Assembly: GCA_051881395.1 (NCBI GenBank) | Contig: JBJEPU010000039.1 | Span: 1 to 17,610, forward strand | Reading direction: 5' to 3' | Length of the DNA: 17,610 nt | From: Fimenecus sp051881395 | GTDB taxonomy: Bacteria; Bacillota; Clostridia; Oscillospirales; Acutalibacteraceae | Shown here: in pieces, positions 15,448 through 17,610 of the stretch | Layout: each line of letters begins with the position of its first letter | Position numbering within the stretch: the first letter of the stretch is position 1 | Notes under the pieces: model-generated | The model's database searches: none | Seen by the model: only the letters and a program-made list of their open reading frames with translations | What the model was told of the DNA's origin: nothing | Position numbers and translations under genes: made by a program

Positions 15448-16111
15448 TGCCCATCAGCTCCAACGCCTCTTTGGCGGCGTTTTGCTCGGCTTTCTTTTTA
15501 CTGCCGCCGACGCCGCGCCCCAAAACATTGCTGTTTAAGTGCACTTCCATTTCAAAATGCTTGTCGTGGTCGGGGCCCGATTCGGATACCAGCACATATT
15601 CGAGCGCCTCGCCGTGGTTTTGCTGTACCACCTCTTGGAGCATCGTTTTGTAGTCTTTAAAGGTCGGCTTTGCCTCGACATAGGGCACCACAAAGCGCAA
15701 AACGAATTTTTTGGCTTCGTCCATACCGCCGTCCAAATAAATCGCGGCAATGACCGCCTCAAATGCGTCGGACAGCACCGAGGCGCGGTTTCTGCCGCCG
15801 GTGCGCTCCTCGCCTTTGCCGAGTTTTAAGTATTTGCCGAGTTCAATTTCTTTGGCGTAGGCAAACAGACTTTTTTCGCACACCGCATAGGCGCGCAGTT
15901 TTGTAAGCTCCCCTTCGGGGAAATCCTTGTGATTGGCAAACAGATATTCCGCCGTGATAAAGCCCAAAACCGAGTCGCCCAAAAATTCCAGCCGTTCGTT
16001 GTCGCCTGTGCCCGTATGGTATTCGTTTGCGTAAGACGAATGGGTCAGCGCACGGGAAAGCAAATCGGGATTTTTAAAGGTGTACCCCAAATTATTCTGT
16101 AAGTTCTGCAT
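15434..16111 (-). CDS. rnc: Ribonuclease III
   Basis: RNase III cleaves double-stranded RNA, including rRNA precursors. The 225 residues comprise an endonuclease domain (about 1-148) with signature NERLEFLGDS (38-47), metal ligands Glu42, Asp46, Asp115 and Glu118, and a double-stranded RNA binding domain (about 152-222) with DYKTMLQE and GSKKKAEQNAAKEAL. An open frame extends 16 codons upstream to 16159, but the ATG at 16111 is preferred. It has AGGTGAGGGG about 7 bases upstream and gives the usual N-terminus. It overlaps plsX by 20 bases at its start and the radical SAM gene by 14 at its end. The acpP gene that often lies between plsX and rnc is missing. Confidence 0.97.
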   Translation of the reverse strand: MQNLQNNLGYTFKNPDLLSRALTHSSYANEYHTGTGDNERLEFLGDSVLGFITAEYLFANHKDFPEGELTKLRAYAVCEKSLFAYAKEIELGKYLKLGKGEERTGGRNRASVLSDAFEAVIAAIYLDGGMDEAKKFVLRFVVPYVEAKPTFKDYKTMLQEVVQQNHGEALEYVLVSESGPDHDKHFEMEVHLNSNVLGRGVGGSKKKAEQNAAKEALELMGIETR

Positions 16112-17111
16112 CTTTCCCCTCACCTTTCCCCAAGGTTTTTGCCACAGCGCCCGCGACATCGCCCGTCACGCAGTCCACCGCCTGCCGCACAGCGTTTTTA
16201 ATCGCATAGGCATCGGACGAGCCGTGCGCCTTAATCACAGTTTTCTGCACGCCGATAATCGGCGCGCCGCCGTACTTTTTGTAGTTCATTTTTTCCGAAA
16301 ACGCGTCCATACCCGATTTTACGCCGAGGTAGGAAAGCATCGTCACGGGGTTTTTCTTGAACATGGTTTTCAGTTCTGTGGTAATCATTTTGGCAACGCC
16401 CTCGTACATTTTGAGAATGACATTGCCCGTAAAGCCGTCGGCGACAATCACATCGGCTTTGCCGAATGCAATATCGCGCACTTCAATATTCCCGATAAAG
16501 TTTAAATCGGGCTGTTCCGAGAGAGCTTTGTAGGCTTCCACCTGCAATTTGGTGCCTTTGGTTTCCTCCACACCGATATTGGCGAGCGCTACGCGCGGAT
16601 TTTCGACACCCAAAATCTTTTGCATATAAATGTTGCCCAAATGCGCGAACTGGCAAAGCATCGGCACACTGCACTCCACATTCGCGCCCGTATCCACCAA
16701 AATAAAGGGCTTTTGCGCCGAGGGCATTACACCGCCGATAACCGGGCGTTTTACGCCTTTAATCCGCTTGACAATAAAGGTCGCGCCCACAAGCAAAGCG
16801 CCCGTACTGCCTGCCGAAACAAAGGCGTCGCCCTTGCCGTCGGCAAGCGCTTGCAGTCCTACCGCCATCGAAGTGTTTTTGCGTGATTTGATAATCTCGG
16901 TCGGCTGGGTTTCCATTTCGAACACTTCGTCTGCCTGTAAAATTTCTAATGCCGTAATATCTAAATTGTTCTCCTTGGCACAGGCTTTAATTTTTTCGGT
17001 ATCCCCAACCAAGGTGGCAGAAACGCCGTATTCTTTCGCCGCGTCTAACGCACCTTTGATGATTTCGAGCGGGGCGTTGTCACCGCCGAATGCGTCTATT
17101 AAAATATTCAT
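16092..17111 (-). CDS. plsX: Phosphate acyltransferase PlsX
   Basis: PlsX converts acyl-ACP and phosphate to acyl-phosphate, the donor used by PlsY in phosphatidic acid synthesis; it acts peripherally at the membrane. The 339 residues match the family. The opening IDAFGGDNAP corresponds to the family DAMGGDxAP signature, and SAGSTGALL (99-107), DTGAN (139-143), NIGVEETKGT (178-187), ADGFTGNV and YGGAPIIGV follow in order. GGGAGGAA upstream of the ATG is one of the strongest ribosome sites in the window. Its ATGA overlaps the trmFO stop, and its end overlaps rnc by 20 bases. Fatty-acid genes (fabD, fabG, acpP) that often surround plsX are not next to it here. Confidence 0.97.
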   Translation of the reverse strand: MNILIDAFGGDNAPLEIIKGALDAAKEYGVSATLVGDTEKIKACAKENNLDITALEILQADEVFEMETQPTEIIKSRKNTSMAVGLQALADGKGDAFVSAGSTGALLVGATFIVKRIKGVKRPVIGGVMPSAQKPFILVDTGANVECSVPMLCQFAHLGNIYMQKILGVENPRVALANIGVEETKGTKLQVEAYKALSEQPDLNFIGNIEVRDIAFGKADVIVADGFTGNVILKMYEGVAKMITTELKTMFKKNPVTMLSYLGVKSGMDAFSEKMNYKKYGGAPIIGVQKTVIKAHGSSDAYAIKNAVRQAVDCVTGDVAGAVAKTLGKGEGKDAELTE

Positions 17112-17610
17112 AGCCCTTGTTCCTCCCTAAATTTCTGCAAATCTGCCGCGGCACGGTCGGCAAGCGCGGTATAGCGCAAGGCTTTATCGCGGATTTTTTC
17201 GTCGAGCGGCGGCAGTACGCCGAAATTCGCACCCATCGGTTGAAAATCGCGCACGCTTTTGTCACTGATATACCGCGAGAGTGCGCCCATCATGGTCGTT
17301 TCGGGTAAAATCACCGTTTGCAGAGCCTTTAAGCGCCGTGCGGCGTTGAGCCCCGCCAAAATGCCCGACGCGGCGGACTCCATATACCCCTCCACGCCCG
17401 TAATTTGCCCCGCAAAGAAAATTTCGGGGCGGTTGCGCAAACTGAAATCGCCGTTTAAGTGGCGCGGGGAATCTAAAAATGTATTGCGATGCATCACGCC
17501 GTAGCGGACAAACTCCGCATTTTTGAGCGCCGGAAACATCGAAAACACGCGCTTTTGCTCGCCGAATTTTAAGTTGGTTTGAAACCCGACCAAATTGTAA
17601 AGCGTACCCG
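17108..17610 (-). CDS. trmFO: TrmFO, C-terminal part (cut by window edge)
   Basis: TrmFO is the folate- and FAD-dependent methyltransferase that makes 5-methyluridine at position 54 of tRNA. Only the last 166 or so codons lie in the window; the frame stays open to base 17610, so the gene is cut by the edge, not broken. The visible part begins GTLYNLVGFQTNLKFGEQ and contains ALKNAEFVRYGVMHRNT, FFAGQITGVEGYMESAASG (the FAD-contacting region) and MGANFGVLPPL, all typical of TrmFO and of its relative GidA only in part. The stop codon overlaps the plsX ATG (ATGA), so the two are probably translationally coupled. Confidence 0.95.
   Translation of the reverse strand, partial: GTLYNLVGFQTNLKFGEQKRVFSMFPALKNAEFVRYGVMHRNTFLDSPRHLNGDFSLRNRPEIFFAGQITGVEGYMESAASGILAGLNAARRLKALQTVILPETTMMGALSRYISDKSVRDFQPMGANFGVLPPLDEKIRDKALRYTALADRAAADLQKFREEQGL

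Noticed and set aside
16112..16159. Longer N-terminus for RNase III starting at 16159
   Set aside because: The extra 16 residues do not fit the family N-terminus and lie within plsX; the ATG at 16111 has a much better ribosome site.
4073..17111. Long open frames antisense to leuS, smc and other genes
   Set aside because: They mirror the codon pattern of the real genes, lack ribosome sites and encode no recognisable domains.

Overview
The window looks like a chromosomal housekeeping segment of a Gram-positive anaerobe of the class Clostridia, most likely an uncultured gut-type Oscillospirales/Ruminococcaceae relative. This placement is inference. It rests on the gene order (trmFO-plsX-rnc-radical SAM-smc-ftsY and yhbY-nadD-yqeK-rsfS-leuS), on AGGAGG-type ribosome binding sites, and on families typical of Firmicutes (TrmFO, YqeK, YhbY, RsfS). 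I see no phage, plasmid, transposase, CRISPR or defence gene.

Positions 1-325 hold no convincing gene. They carry one very good sigma-A-type promoter (195-223) whose 17-bp spacer is a perfect palindrome. It drives two plus-strand genes: a PHP-domain phosphoesterase (326-1219) and an unrecognised 187-residue protein (1239-1802). A strong hairpin terminator (1814-1855) follows and separates them from the convergent minus-strand genes.

Everything from 17610 down to 1862 is on the minus strand. In transcription order it reads trmFO (cut by the window edge), plsX, rnc, an Elp3-like radical SAM gene, smc, a repeat-filled gap, ftsY, rdgB, a second repeat-filled gap, yhbY, nadD, yqeK, rsfS, leuS, a secreted alpha/beta hydrolase and a patatin-like hydrolase. 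Seven gene pairs overlap by 4 to 35 bases, so much of it is probably one or a few translationally coupled operons. Together the genes cover tRNA modification, phospholipid synthesis, dsRNA processing, chromosome organisation, membrane protein targeting, nucleotide-pool cleaning, ribosome assembly or silencing, NAD synthesis and leucyl-tRNA charging. Two serine hydrolases follow at the end.

Three things stand out. FtsY lacks the usual long acidic N-terminal A domain and instead has a roughly 100-residue acidic C-terminal tail ending in a basic-aromatic motif that resembles the start of E. coli FtsY. The two large gaps inside the minus-strand cluster (8380-8656 and 10434-10874) contain the same palindromic repeat modules in different order and orientation. 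The second gap also holds a perfect 26-bp direct repeat that can fold into a hairpin. I see no clear new multi-gene system here; most of the window is ordinary core genome.
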